DNA of 49,789 nucleotides, taken from the NCBI RefSeq assembly GCF_001613345.1, contig NZ_BDCE01000043.1, positions 1 through 49,789 on the forward strand, given 5' to 3'. The translations under genes and the position numbers were made by a program. Below, in pieces: positions 41,585 to 49,789 of the stretch (positions are counted from its first letter, which is position 1; each line of letters opens with the position of its first letter). The DNA is from Nocardia uniformis NBRC 13702 (GTDB taxonomy: Bacteria; Actinomycetota; Actinomycetes; Mycobacteriales; Mycobacteriaceae). A model generated the notes under the pieces. That model did not search any database, was not told the DNA's origin, and saw only the letters and a program-made list of their open reading frames with translations.

Positions 41585-42804
41585 ACGAGGTCACCGATCA
41601 TCGCGGCCTGTCCATTTCGAGCGACCCGCAAGCAGTCGCTACGGCTGGCGGCGAGCAACTCCGGTAGCGGTACCGGCGTCGGTGCCGGCGGCCGAATCAG
41701 CTCCGGCTGACCGATCGCGGTGGTGAGCCGCTGCCAGATGGCGGTCACGGTCACCGCCCACTGTCCGGCGCCGATGGATCGGCGCGGGTCGGCGATATCG
41801 GCACGCAACTGTGCCAGCGCGGTACGCACGCTCTGCGGCCAGAGCTCGTCGAAAACCGTCCGGAACGTCGGAATATCCGCCGGTTCCAGCACTTCGGTGG
41901 TCGGCACCGCCAACCGTTCGGTGCCGGGTCCGGCCATGATCAGCCGTCCGGCCTCGTCTCGGCCGGTATGCAGCCGCGGGCTCCACAGCACAGGACCGTG
42001 GGTGTCGGCCAGGGTCAGCACCCCGCTGTCGAAGGCGATTGCCAACCGGTGCAACAGCAGTGCGTGGTTGTCCGGATCGGCGGGATGGATTTGGTTCTGC
42101 ACCCGCAGCGATAGCGGAACACCCCCGATCACCCCCGTCAGGTGGGTGTAGGGCATCGGCCGATCGGCCAGTGCGGCCAGCTCCGGCGGTACCGGCGCGG
42201 GTTCGCTCAATGCCCAGGGCCGCAGTCGCCCGACCGCTCGGCCGATCATGTCCAGCAGCGGATAGACCATCTGCCCACCGGCCACGGCATCCACGTGCAG
42301 TGGCTGCTGCCGCTCCCGCAGGAGCTCGGCCGCACGCAGGAACAGCTGTACCGGCCGCAGCTGCGGATAGAACGCGTTGAGCCGGTAGCGGACCCCATAT
42401 TCGCGGGCGGTCCGCAGACACTCGGCGAGTTCATCGGGGTGCAGCAGATGTTCTTGCAGCACATGGATACCGCGGGCCAGCAGGCTCTGGGCCAGCGCCG
42501 CCCCGTCGCCGCCCGCGACACCGGCGCGCACGGCGACACAGGCGATGTCGATATCGTCGGGCAGCGCATCGATACCGGTGTAATGCGGTACCCCATAGGT
42601 TTTCGCGCAATCCAGTGAGGCGGCGCTGCCGCGGGAGACGACACCGGCGAGTTCGACGTTCGGATCTTCGTGCGCGGCTTGCAGATACACCCGGCCGAAC
42701 GAAGTACCGCATACGACGACCTTCGGTAGCGCGGGGGGCGGCGTCGGATGGACGCTCCGCGGCTGTGTCGGACGGACACTCCGCGTCCGTGTCGAGTCGT
42801 TCAC
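41581..42804 (-). CDS. Thiazolinyl imide reductase (PchG/Irp3/YbtU family)
   Basis: From the GTG at 42804 (GGAAGG about 6 bases before it) the protein has 407 residues. A proline-rich start with a duplicated octapeptide (RSVRPTQP/RSVHPTPP) precedes a Gfo/Idh-like Rossmann domain: KVVVCGTSFGRVYLQAAHED, LAGVVSRGSA, then HVLQEHLLHPDELAEC. These are hallmarks of thiazolinyl imide reductases, which use NADPH to reduce a carrier-bound thiazoline to thiazolidine. It starts over the last 4 bases of the preceding gene (GTGA). An extended frame to 43413 is not used. Confidence 0.9.
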   Translation of the reverse strand: MNDSTRTRSVRPTQPRSVHPTPPPALPKVVVCGTSFGRVYLQAAHEDPNVELAGVVSRGSAASLDCAKTYGVPHYTGIDALPDDIDIACVAVRAGVAGGDGAALAQSLLARGIHVLQEHLLHPDELAECLRTAREYGVRYRLNAFYPQLRPVQLFLRAAELLRERQQPLHVDAVAGGQMVYPLLDMIGRAVGRLRPWALSEPAPVPPELAALADRPMPYTHLTGVIGGVPLSLRVQNQIHPADPDNHALLLHRLAIAFDSGVLTLADTHGPVLWSPRLHTGRDEAGRLIMAGPGTERLAVPTTEVLEPADIPTFRTVFDELWPQSVRTALAQLRADIADPRRSIGAGQWAVTVTAIWQRLTTAIGQPELIRPPAPTPVPLPELLAASRSDCLRVARNGQAAMIGDLV

Positions 42805-43994
42805 AGGCTGCCTTCCAACATCGGTTCGTCGTGGGCGTTCCGGTGGGTCTGCCATACGGGCAATGCCCCGAGCTCGATCACGCCGTCGATCAACCGGCGG
42901 GGTTCGAGGACATCGTCGGCATAGTGCAGGCCCGGTGGCACCGCGCCGGACAGCACGGCGGCGACCGCGCACGCGGCGGTGGCGGCGGTGAGCTCGAAGC
43001 TGCTCGGGGTGCGCAGCACCGCGGTGTCGGTGCCGTCCGGCCGGACGACGGTGAACGCCATCAGGTAGAACGGGTCGAGTCCGACCAGATCGAGTTCGGC
43101 CGCCGCACGGATCCGCTCGACGATCGGTCCGAGTGTTCCGCTGCCGCGGCTGAAGTCCGAGTTTCCGCTGCCGCGGCTGAAATCCGATTCTCCGCTGCCG
43201 CGGACGTGACCCCGGAGCCGAGTGAGCGTCAGCCGCAGCGCACTGCCGACGAAGACGTTGTACCAGTGCAGATCGTCGAGTCCGGTTGTGCGGGCCAGCC
43301 GTTCGGCATCGGCGGTGAGGAACGGCATGGTGGTCACCCGGCCGGGAAACCCGGCGATCTCGACGTTCTCCCCCACCGGCAGGGCACGGCGCCGACGACG
43401 GCCGCCGGACCACGCGGCCAGGGTTTCGCCGTACCAGTGTCCCGCACCGGAACTGTCCGAACTGTCGAGGGATAAGGCGAGGTCCCCGGCCGACGCCGCC
43501 GCGAACGGTTCGATACCGCCCGCGTAGACGATCAGCCGGGCCCCGGTCAGGTCGTCGGCCAGCAGCCGGGGAACGACATTGGCCAGACCGGGCAGCATGC
43601 CGGCCGACAACACCGCGGTCCGCCCGGCCGTCAGCAGCGGTGAACCCTCGAGCAGGTGATGTGTGGGCCCGTCCCCGGAGACGTCGACATAGTCACTGCC
43701 CGCCGACAGTGCCGCCCGCGCGACCCGGTCCAGCAGCAGATACGACGGTCCGGCGCAGTTGAGTACGAGTCTTGTTCCCGCACAGAACTTCGCCAGCGAG
43801 TCCGGATCGTCGGCGTCCACCCGGTACCGCCGCGCGGTGGGCGGCAGTGCGTCGACCGCACCTCGGTCCATATCCATATGTCGCGCCCCGACCCGCAACT
43901 CGCCGATGCCGAGCCGGGTGAGCATCCGCACCGCCGCTCGGCCGACCACGCCGGTGGCGCCGAGCACCGCCACCGGCCCTGCCACGTCGGTCAC
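42801..43994 (-). CDS. Saccharopine dehydrogenase-like NAD(P)-binding protein
   Basis: The 397-residue protein begins with a Rossmann motif (VAVLGATGVVGRAAVRMLTR) and continues in the saccharopine dehydrogenase NADP-domain style: LVLNCAGPSYLLLDRVARAA, YVDVSGDG. Members are often trans-acting reductases of natural-product pathways. A 9-residue repeat (RGSGESDFS, RGSGNSDFS, RGSGTLG) sits at about residue 265-290. Its ATG overlaps the NRPS stop (ATGA). It may give a second reduction step or act on a diffusible intermediate. The true reaction is unknown. Confidence 0.8.
   Translation of the reverse strand: MTDVAGPVAVLGATGVVGRAAVRMLTRLGIGELRVGARHMDMDRGAVDALPPTARRYRVDADDPDSLAKFCAGTRLVLNCAGPSYLLLDRVARAALSAGSDYVDVSGDGPTHHLLEGSPLLTAGRTAVLSAGMLPGLANVVPRLLADDLTGARLIVYAGGIEPFAAASAGDLALSLDSSDSSGAGHWYGETLAAWSGGRRRRRALPVGENVEIAGFPGRVTTMPFLTADAERLARTTGLDDLHWYNVFVGSALRLTLTRLRGHVRGSGESDFSRGSGNSDFSRGSGTLGPIVERIRAAAELDLVGLDPFYLMAFTVVRPDGTDTAVLRTPSSFELTAATAACAVAAVLSGAVPPGLHYADDVLEPRRLIDGVIELGALPVWQTHRNAHDEPMLEGSL
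43138..43203 (-). repeat. In-frame 27-bp tandem repeat inside the saccharopine-dehydrogenase-like gene
   Basis: Two nearly identical 27-bp units (43138-43164, 43165-43191) and a partial third (43192-43203) encode the RGSGxSDFS repeat. The frame is kept, so copy number could change without breaking the protein. Confidence 0.9.
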
Positions 43995-46900
43995 GGCCGC
44001 GCCTCGACGACGGTGTCCGGGAACGGGGCGGTTATCCGCTCGGCGAGTGCCGCGGCATTGGCCGCGGCCATACTGCTGAGATGATCGCCGGGGAGGTCCT
44101 CGATGGCGAGCGATCCGAGGCCGACCCGCGACCAGAACCGATCCACCTCAGCCCGACTGCCGAACAGCGTCGCGGAATCGCTATTGCGCAATACCCGCAG
44201 CGGCCCGAAATAGGGCTCGGCACGGTGTTCGCCCATGGCACGCAGATTCTGCGCGAAAACGTCGAGCTGGCTGCGGAATTCGTCGAGCGACCCGGCACCG
44301 GAGTGGTAGGGGCCTGCCCCGCCGGTGGCGGCCGCGTACAGGGCAGCGACACGATCGGCGCGTGGGATGGCGGCCAGTTCCCGGAATTTCGCCGCGAGCG
44401 GCGCGGAGTCACCGTCCAGCCCGGTCAGGGCGCCCACCGGAATCCGGTCCGGGGTGCGGTCGAGAATCGAGCGCACCGCGATATCGAATGCCGCTGTGTC
44501 GGTGGGGAATCCGATGGTCGCCGGGTCGATGCCGATGGACTGGGCGAAGATGTAGTCGATCATCAGTTCGTCGTGGACCGCGGGTGGCTGGTAGGAGCCG
44601 ATCACCGTGAGGTCGTCCACGGTGGCGCCCGCCTCGGTGAGGGTGCGTGCGATCTCGGCGGCGAGCAGGCCGCCCACCGAGTATCCGATAATGCGGAAGC
44701 GGCGGTCGTGGGCGAGCAGTTCGGTCGCGTAATCGGCGGCCTGCTTGGTGATTACGGCTTCCGGGGGCAGATTCAGATACCGTCCCGGGTCGACGACCTC
44801 GAGGCCGATCAGGGCGCCGGGATGTGCGGAGCGCAGGTGCGGAAGCAACGCGTTGTAGGGCGTCAGGGTGCCGGTGCCACCGTGCACCAGCACCCATGTG
44901 CCGCTGCTGTGGCCGGGCTCGCCGCCGAGTGCCCGCACCGCTGTCCGCTGCTCTGCCCGCGCCGGATCCGCCTCGGTGCGACTGCGGTGGGCGGCGAGCG
45001 CGGCGACGGTGGGATTTCGCAGCATGTCGCGAAGGAGTTCCTGCCATTCGACGTCGGCGATCTCGGGCACCCGCTCCCGCAGCCGACCGACCATCTGCGA
45101 CAGCAGCAGTGAATCGCCCCCGAGGGCATAGAAATTCTCGTCGCGGCCCACTCGCGGTACGCCGAGCATCTCCTGCCACAGCTGCGCGATCCGCTGCTCG
45201 ATCTCGTCGGCGGGCGGGGTGAAGGCGGGATCCACGGCCTCGGACGGTGTTGTGGCAACGCGAGCGGCCAGGGCGGCGCGGTCCACTTTTCCGTTCGCGG
45301 ATCGCGGTAGCGCGTCCAGCAGCGACATGTCGTCGGGCACCATATGGCCGGGTAGCAGTGTCGCGACGTGCTCGGTGAGCTGCTGTTCGGTGACGCTGCG
45401 TCGCTCGCCCTTGAATCGGGCGAGGAAGACACCCTGTCCGGAGGCAGCAAGGGGGTCGTCTTCGGCGGGCAGTACGCGAACCTGATCGGCACCGGCGTCG
45501 TCGAGCTGCCGCAACCACTGGTCACGGGTGAAGAAGGCCTGCCCGGTACCCGCTCGAACATCGGTGAAAGCGGTGAGCTCGCTGAAGAACTCGAACTCCA
45601 TCGATACCAGCAGCGCGTAGTTGTGCTGCCGGGTCGGTTCGAGGAATACCAGCCAGCCGCCCGGTGCGAGCAGGTCACGCAGCCGTGCCAGCACCTCGTC
45701 GGCATTGTGGGAATTGTGCAGCACGTTCGCGCACACGATCACGTCGACCGAGTTCGGCCGCAACCCCTGTTCGAGCGCGTCGGCGTTGATATCGAAGCGG
45801 CCGTAGCGCACCCACGGATGGTCGGCGAATTTCTGGCGGGCTTCGCCGAGGAAGAATTCCGATATGTCGGTGAAGTGGTAGTCCGGTTCGAATTCGGCGA
45901 GCGCGGGAATCAGGTCGGTACTGGTGCCCGCGATACCGCCGCCGACCTCGAGCAGCCGCAGCCGGTGCGGGGACTGCCGGGCCACCGTACGCACGGTGTC
46001 GATAACGACGCGATGTACGCTGCGCGCGACCAGATTGGTCCGGTAGACGGCGTGCGCCGCTCCGGGTTTCCCTGCCGGGAACAGTAATTCGCGCACATCG
46101 AGATCGCCGCGCAGCAGGTCGTCGAGTCGGCTGCTGCAGCTGCGAATGTAGGCCAGGGTTTCACTGCCGTAGCCGACGATGCCGTCCAGCTCATCGATGC
46201 GCCGCCACGCGTTCGCGACCGCGTCGGGTCCTGCGGCGATCAGATCGTGGTAATGCCCGCTTGCCGGATCCTGGACCAACGCTCCCGCGTGCACCAGGGC
46301 GGACAGCCAGCGCCGCAGCAGTCCGTGCTGGCGCTCGGAAACTCCGGTGGCCGCGGCGATCTCGGCGAGGTCGTGCGTGCGCGTGCGATCGCCGAATACG
46401 CCGTCGGCGCGCAGCCGGGCCGCGATGGACGCGATCGCCATCTCATCGACCGCCCGCATCAATGCGACGAACGACTCGCCATCGAGTTCCCGCTGTACCG
46501 CGGCCACGGTGTCCTCGGCGATGGCGAGCACGTCGCGCGCGGTCGAGTCGCCGGTGACCCCGTCGGTCGCGATTTCGGCGAATCCGAGCAATCGGGCGGC
46601 GGGGCCCTGACTATCGATCAGTACCGCGGCGTCGGCGACGGCGGGATGGCGGCGCAGCGCCGACTCGATTTCGCCCAGTTCGACCCGGTGTCCGCGAATT
46701 TTGACCTGAGTGTCTTCGCGGCCGAGGAATTCGAGCCTGCCGTCCGGGTGGAAGCGGCCGAGGTCGCCGGTGCGGTACAGCCGGGCACCGGTGCGCGGAT
46801 GGTGGATGAACCGCTGCGCCGTCAACTCCTCGTCGCGCAGGTAGCCCTCGGCCAGGCCGGTGCCGCCGATATAGAGCTCGCCGGTGACCGATTCGGGGCA

Positions 46901-49498
46901 ATCCTGTAGTGCGCTGTCCAGCACGTGCACGGTCTGGTTGTGTAGCGGGGTGCCGTACGGGATACTGCGCCACGCCGGATCGACTTGCCGCACGGGATGG
47001 TGGATCGACCAGATGGCGGCCTCGGTGGCACCGCCGAGGCCGATCACGTCGAGGTTCGGATGGTTGGCGCGCACCCGGTCGGGCAGATCCAGGGGGATCC
47101 AGTCACCGGACAGCAGGGCGAGCCGCAATGAGTCGGCGGTACGGGCGGGCGTGGTGTCGAGGAAGTCCTGCAGCATCTGCAATTGCCCGGGCACGGTATT
47201 CCACAGGGTGACCGAATGCCGTTGCACCAGTTCACCCCAATGCGAGGGGTCGGCCGCGCGGTCCTGCTCGGGGAGCACCACCGCACCACCGGCCGCGAGT
47301 ACCCCGAAGATGTCCCATACCGACAGGTCGAAGGCCAGGCTCGCCACGGCGAGTACCCGGTCGCCGGGCCCGATGGCGAAGCGCTGGTTGATGTCGTCGA
47401 TGGTGTTCGCGGCGGTGTGATGGGCGATGACGACGCCCTTCGGTTCTCCGGTCGAACCCGAGGTGTAGATGACATACGCCGGGGCCGACGGATCAGTCTG
47501 CGGCGCAATGTCATTGGACGAGATGGGTGCGGAGTCTGTCGGGGATTCGGGTGGGCCCGGCACCAGGTCCACGGGGACCGGGCGCACATTCGCGGGTAGT
47601 TCACCGGCGTCACGTAGCCAGGGCTGGGTGAGCACGACGTCGATCCCGGCGCGGTCGATGATCCGCTCCCTGCGCGCCATCGGCTGGGTGGCCTCGATCG
47701 GCACATACGCCGCTCCGGCCAGCAGTGCCGCCAGTACGGCTACGACCTGTTCCGGACCTTTCTCCATGAGAACACCGACCAGGTCGCCGGGCTGGACTCC
47801 GGCCGTACGGAGAGCGACCGCCGCGGCGGCTGCGCGGCGACGTAGCTCGGCGAAACTCAGCGCGCCGTCGCGGTGGAGCACGGCCGGGGCGTCCGGATGG
47901 GTGTCGGCCCGATCCAGGATCGGCTGGTGCAGCAGTCGTGGTCGAATGGCGACGGCGGTGTCGTTGTAGGTGTCGCGGCGGCTGCGCTGTGCGGGCGGCA
48001 GTGGCACCGGATACTGCTCGGTCCAGGCGGCGGGGTCGGCGGCGAGCCGGGAGACGAGATTGGTGAAGGCGGCGAAGGCGGCGGTGGCGGCACCGTCGGC
48101 CAGCACGCCGCGGCGCACATCCCAGGACAGCATCAATCCGTCTTCGTACGGGGTCACCTGGCAGTCGAGCCACACCTGTGGGGTGCGGGTCATACCGCGC
48201 AGAATGCGGCCCCGGTCGGTACGCGCGCCCGCATCGTCGGCGCCGAGGGTGCTGGTGTACACCACCGGCATGAGGACCGGGCTGCCCGCACGGCGGGTCA
48301 GTTCACCGAGTACGTCGACACCGTCGAACAGTCGATGATCGAGATCGGTGAACAGCTGCGCGGTAATGGCGCGGGCGCGGTCGAGGAAGGTGTGCTGCTC
48401 GTCGAGGTCGATACCGAGCAGGTTGACCGAGGTGAAATCGCCGAGTACCGCATCGATATCGGGGTGGGCCGGGAGCCGGTTGAATACCGGCAGGTTGAGC
48501 GTGAATCGGCGGTTGCGGCTCCAGCGCCCGATGACCTCGGCGTAGGCGGCCAGCACCGCGCCGGATGCGGTGAGTCCGTTGGCTTTCGCGGTGCCGGTCA
48601 ATCCGGCCAGCTCGGTGGCGGGTAGCCAATGGTGCAGCCGGTCGAAGGCGGGGTCGGCGGTGTCGGCCGCCTCGACGGGCAGTTCGGGTGCCGCGGGCAG
48701 GGTGTCGAGCCGGTTCTGCCAGTAGTCGCGATCCCGGTCGTACCGCGATCCGTTGCGTAGCCGCTGGACACCGAGAACGTAGTCACGGAAGCCGATTTCA
48801 GGCGTGGGCCGTGGCTCATCGCCGGGTGCGTGGACGAGTTCGCCGAGTTCGGCCAGCAGTAGTTGCACACTCGCGGCGTCGAGCACCAGCAGTTCCAGCA
48901 GCAGGTGCAGAATGCAGCCGGGATCGGTGCGGGTGATGCGCAGGGCGAACAGCGGCCAGGTTTCGGTGGAGCCGGACGGGCCGAGCAGGTCGTCTCGTTG
49001 CCGGTCGCGTACGGCATCGATACCTGCCGTATCCGCGCCGCGCACATCCGTCACCGGGATCGGGTACCAGGGTGCGGTGGCGGCAACCTGCTGGTAGCCG
49101 TCACTGTGCACGGTGGCTCGGAGCATGTCGTGGCGGCGCACGAGTTCGTTCCACGCCCGCTCCACGCTGTCGGGTTCGATACCGGGGTAGGAGATTTCGA
49201 GGTAGCTGGTGCAGGCGACGCCGCCGAAGGGGTAGGTGGGGTCGCGTCCGATCAGGTACGCCGATTGCACCGGGGTCAATGGGAATGGTTCGTACGCGGA
49301 GGCGGTGTCGGCGGTGATACGGATCGCCGCGTGGTCCCGGGTGAGATATTCCAGCACCGCGGGCTTGTGCGCCACCAACTGTGCACGGTGTTCGTCGGTC
49401 AGCACGCCCTGGGGGGCGCGGAACCGCAATTGCTCACCGTCGACCCACAGGTGAACTCCGCGCTGTCGCAGGTCGGTTACCAGTTCGGTGACGTTCAC
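43991..49498 (-). CDS. NRPS, docking-Cy-A-MT-PCP-TE (PchF-like), probable cysteine module
   Basis: From the GTG at 49498 the protein has 1835 residues, close to PchF. A TubC-like docking segment (1-60, LVTDLRQRGVHLWVDGEQLR) is followed by a cyclisation domain (about 75-500; PLTPVQSAYLIGRD). Its signature DxxxxD reads ELLVLD near residue 204, so the first Asp is Glu. The adenylation domain has YTSGSTGEPKG near 676, and by eye a Cys-like pocket (D-L-W-N, L-S, I-W). A methyltransferase (LLEVGGGIAGTS, about 1187) is inserted before the A10 motif. Then come the carrier Ser1463 (GGDSLLL) and a thioesterase with Ser1607 (GYSVGG) and GDHLSS. It would add and cyclise cysteine, methylate, and release the chain. 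The start overlaps the previous stop (GTGA). Confidence 0.93.
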   Translation of the reverse strand: MNVTELVTDLRQRGVHLWVDGEQLRFRAPQGVLTDEHRAQLVAHKPAVLEYLTRDHAAIRITADTASAYEPFPLTPVQSAYLIGRDPTYPFGGVACTSYLEISYPGIEPDSVERAWNELVRRHDMLRATVHSDGYQQVAATAPWYPIPVTDVRGADTAGIDAVRDRQRDDLLGPSGSTETWPLFALRITRTDPGCILHLLLELLVLDAASVQLLLAELGELVHAPGDEPRPTPEIGFRDYVLGVQRLRNGSRYDRDRDYWQNRLDTLPAAPELPVEAADTADPAFDRLHHWLPATELAGLTGTAKANGLTASGAVLAAYAEVIGRWSRNRRFTLNLPVFNRLPAHPDIDAVLGDFTSVNLLGIDLDEQHTFLDRARAITAQLFTDLDHRLFDGVDVLGELTRRAGSPVLMPVVYTSTLGADDAGARTDRGRILRGMTRTPQVWLDCQVTPYEDGLMLSWDVRRGVLADGAATAAFAAFTNLVSRLAADPAAWTEQYPVPLPPAQRSRRDTYNDTAVAIRPRLLHQPILDRADTHPDAPAVLHRDGALSFAELRRRAAAAAVALRTAGVQPGDLVGVLMEKGPEQVVAVLAALLAGAAYVPIEATQPMARRERIIDRAGIDVVLTQPWLRDAGELPANVRPVPVDLVPGPPESPTDSAPISSNDIAPQTDPSAPAYVIYTSGSTGEPKGVVIAHHTAANTIDDINQRFAIGPGDRVLAVASLAFDLSVWDIFGVLAAGGAVVLPEQDRAADPSHWGELVQRHSVTLWNTVPGQLQMLQDFLDTTPARTADSLRLALLSGDWIPLDLPDRVRANHPNLDVIGLGGATEAAIWSIHHPVRQVDPAWRSIPYGTPLHNQTVHVLDSALQDCPESVTGELYIGGTGLAEGYLRDEELTAQRFIHHPRTGARLYRTGDLGRFHPDGRLEFLGREDTQVKIRGHRVELGEIESALRRHPAVADAAVLIDSQGPAARLLGFAEIATDGVTGDSTARDVLAIAEDTVAAVQRELDGESFVALMRAVDEMAIASIAARLRADGVFGDRTRTHDLAEIAAATGVSERQHGLLRRWLSALVHAGALVQDPASGHYHDLIAAGPDAVANAWRRIDELDGIVGYGSETLAYIRSCSSRLDDLLRGDLDVRELLFPAGKPGAAHAVYRTNLVARSVHRVVIDTVRTVARQSPHRLRLLEVGGGIAGTSTDLIPALAEFEPDYHFTDISEFFLGEARQKFADHPWVRYGRFDINADALEQGLRPNSVDVIVCANVLHNSHNADEVLARLRDLLAPGGWLVFLEPTRQHNYALLVSMEFEFFSELTAFTDVRAGTGQAFFTRDQWLRQLDDAGADQVRVLPAEDDPLAASGQGVFLARFKGERRSVTEQQLTEHVATLLPGHMVPDDMSLLDALPRSANGKVDRAALAARVATTPSEAVDPAFTPPADEIEQRIAQLWQEMLGVPRVGRDENFYALGGDSLLLSQMVGRLRERVPEIADVEWQELLRDMLRNPTVAALAAHRSRTEADPARAEQRTAVRALGGEPGHSSGTWVLVHGGTGTLTPYNALLPHLRSAHPGALIGLEVVDPGRYLNLPPEAVITKQAADYATELLAHDRRFRIIGYSVGGLLAAEIARTLTEAGATVDDLTVIGSYQPPAVHDELMIDYIFAQSIGIDPATIGFPTDTAAFDIAVRSILDRTPDRIPVGALTGLDGDSAPLAAKFRELAAIPRADRVAALYAAATGGAGPYHSGAGSLDEFRSQLDVFAQNLRAMGEHRAEPYFGPLRVLRNSDSATLFGSRAEVDRFWSRVGLGSLAIEDLPGDHLSSMAAANAAALAERITAPFPDTVVEARP

Positions 49499-49789
49499 AA
49501 AGCACCTTCTTCGAGATCGATTCCGGATTGAGGTTGGTTGTGGGTGATTCCGGCGATGGTTGGGGTGGTGAAGAATTCGCGCAGGGTCACCGTGATGCCG
49601 AGTTCGCGTTCGAGGCGGCTCACCAGCCGGGTGGCCGATAGCGAGTCGCCGCCCACGCCGAAGAAGCCGGTGTCTCGGCCGGGCACAGCGCCGCCCAGTA
49701 TTTGTTGCCATATCTGTCCGATGCTGGTTTCGATCCCGGCACGGAGTGGCTCTCCGGAGTGCGGCACGGATTCGTCTGCGGCAGTGTTT
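49495..49789 (-). CDS. 3' end of an upstream NRPS, terminal carrier domain
   Basis: The frame is open to the window edge. The visible 97 residues contain a peptidyl carrier domain (IGQIWQQILGGAVPGRDTGF, FGVGGDSLSATRLVSRLE) with the phosphopantetheine Ser in GGDS, and a short tail ending EEGAL. The rest of the NRPS, presumably a Cy-A type PchE-like unit, lies outside. It ends 4 bases into the start of the next NRPS gene and hands its chain to that protein's docking and Cy domain. Confidence 0.9.
   Translation of the reverse strand, partial: NTAADESVPHSGEPLRAGIETSIGQIWQQILGGAVPGRDTGFFGVGGDSLSATRLVSRLERELGITVTLREFFTTPTIAGITHNQPQSGIDLEEGAL

Overview
The window is high-GC actinobacterial DNA. CYP51 and CYP125 P450s, a lone Mce-family protein, a HelR-type RNA polymerase helicase and several TetR and SDR genes suggest a mycolic-acid-containing actinomycete, most likely Nocardia or a close relative. 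This rests on protein resemblance read by eye, not on a database search. I see no tRNA, rRNA, CRISPR array or insertion sequence.

Left part (1-8 kb): a Pro/Gln-rich membrane protein cut by the window edge, a GlxA-type regulator, an orphan response regulator that appears to lack its phosphoacceptor Asp, and a large SARP/AfsR-type activator flanked by two paralogous alpha/beta hydrolases. The two hydrolase promoters share a 27-bp element (23/27 identical) at the same distance from a -10-like hexamer. This points to a small SARP regulon.

8-24 kb: a helR gene with a 19-bp rifamycin-associated element (RAE), a lone Mce protein, and a steroid/sterol-type block (DapB-like reductase, two SDRs, TetR regulator, CYP125-like and CYP51 P450s). 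An almost identical 27-bp operator-like sequence lies before the tetR gene and before cyp51. Then come an ohrR-ohr-reductase peroxide operon with a palindromic OhrR-box candidate, a fructosamine-kinase-like gene and an Asp-nucleophile hydrolase.

24-31 kb: an MHYT sensor-like membrane protein, a HoxX-type CO-forming maturation enzyme with no hydrogenase in view, a KtrAB-type potassium uptake pair and an SDR. From 31.05 to 32.47 kb there is a gene graveyard: a truncated hydrolase, the 3' end of a deazaflavin-dependent nitroreductase, and a frameshifted domain IV piece of a tetracycline-resistance/EF-G-like protein.

32.5 kb to the right edge: the most interesting region, a probable zinc-regulated thiazoline metallophore cluster. 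The core is a translationally coupled leftward operon: an NRPS ending in a carrier domain (cut by the window end), a Cy-A-MT-PCP-TE NRPS of PchF type, a saccharopine-dehydrogenase-like protein, a thiazolinyl imide reductase and a P450. Leftward of it lie three methyltransferases, a Zur-like Fur regulator, a CPA2 cation/proton antiporter, a flavin reductase, an MFS exporter and a TetR regulator. Two Zur-box-like palindromes lie about 40 bp before the first methyltransferase gene of the zur operon and in the divergent antiporter/methyltransferase promoter. The layout recalls pyochelin and the Zur-controlled coelibactin cluster of Streptomyces coelicolor.
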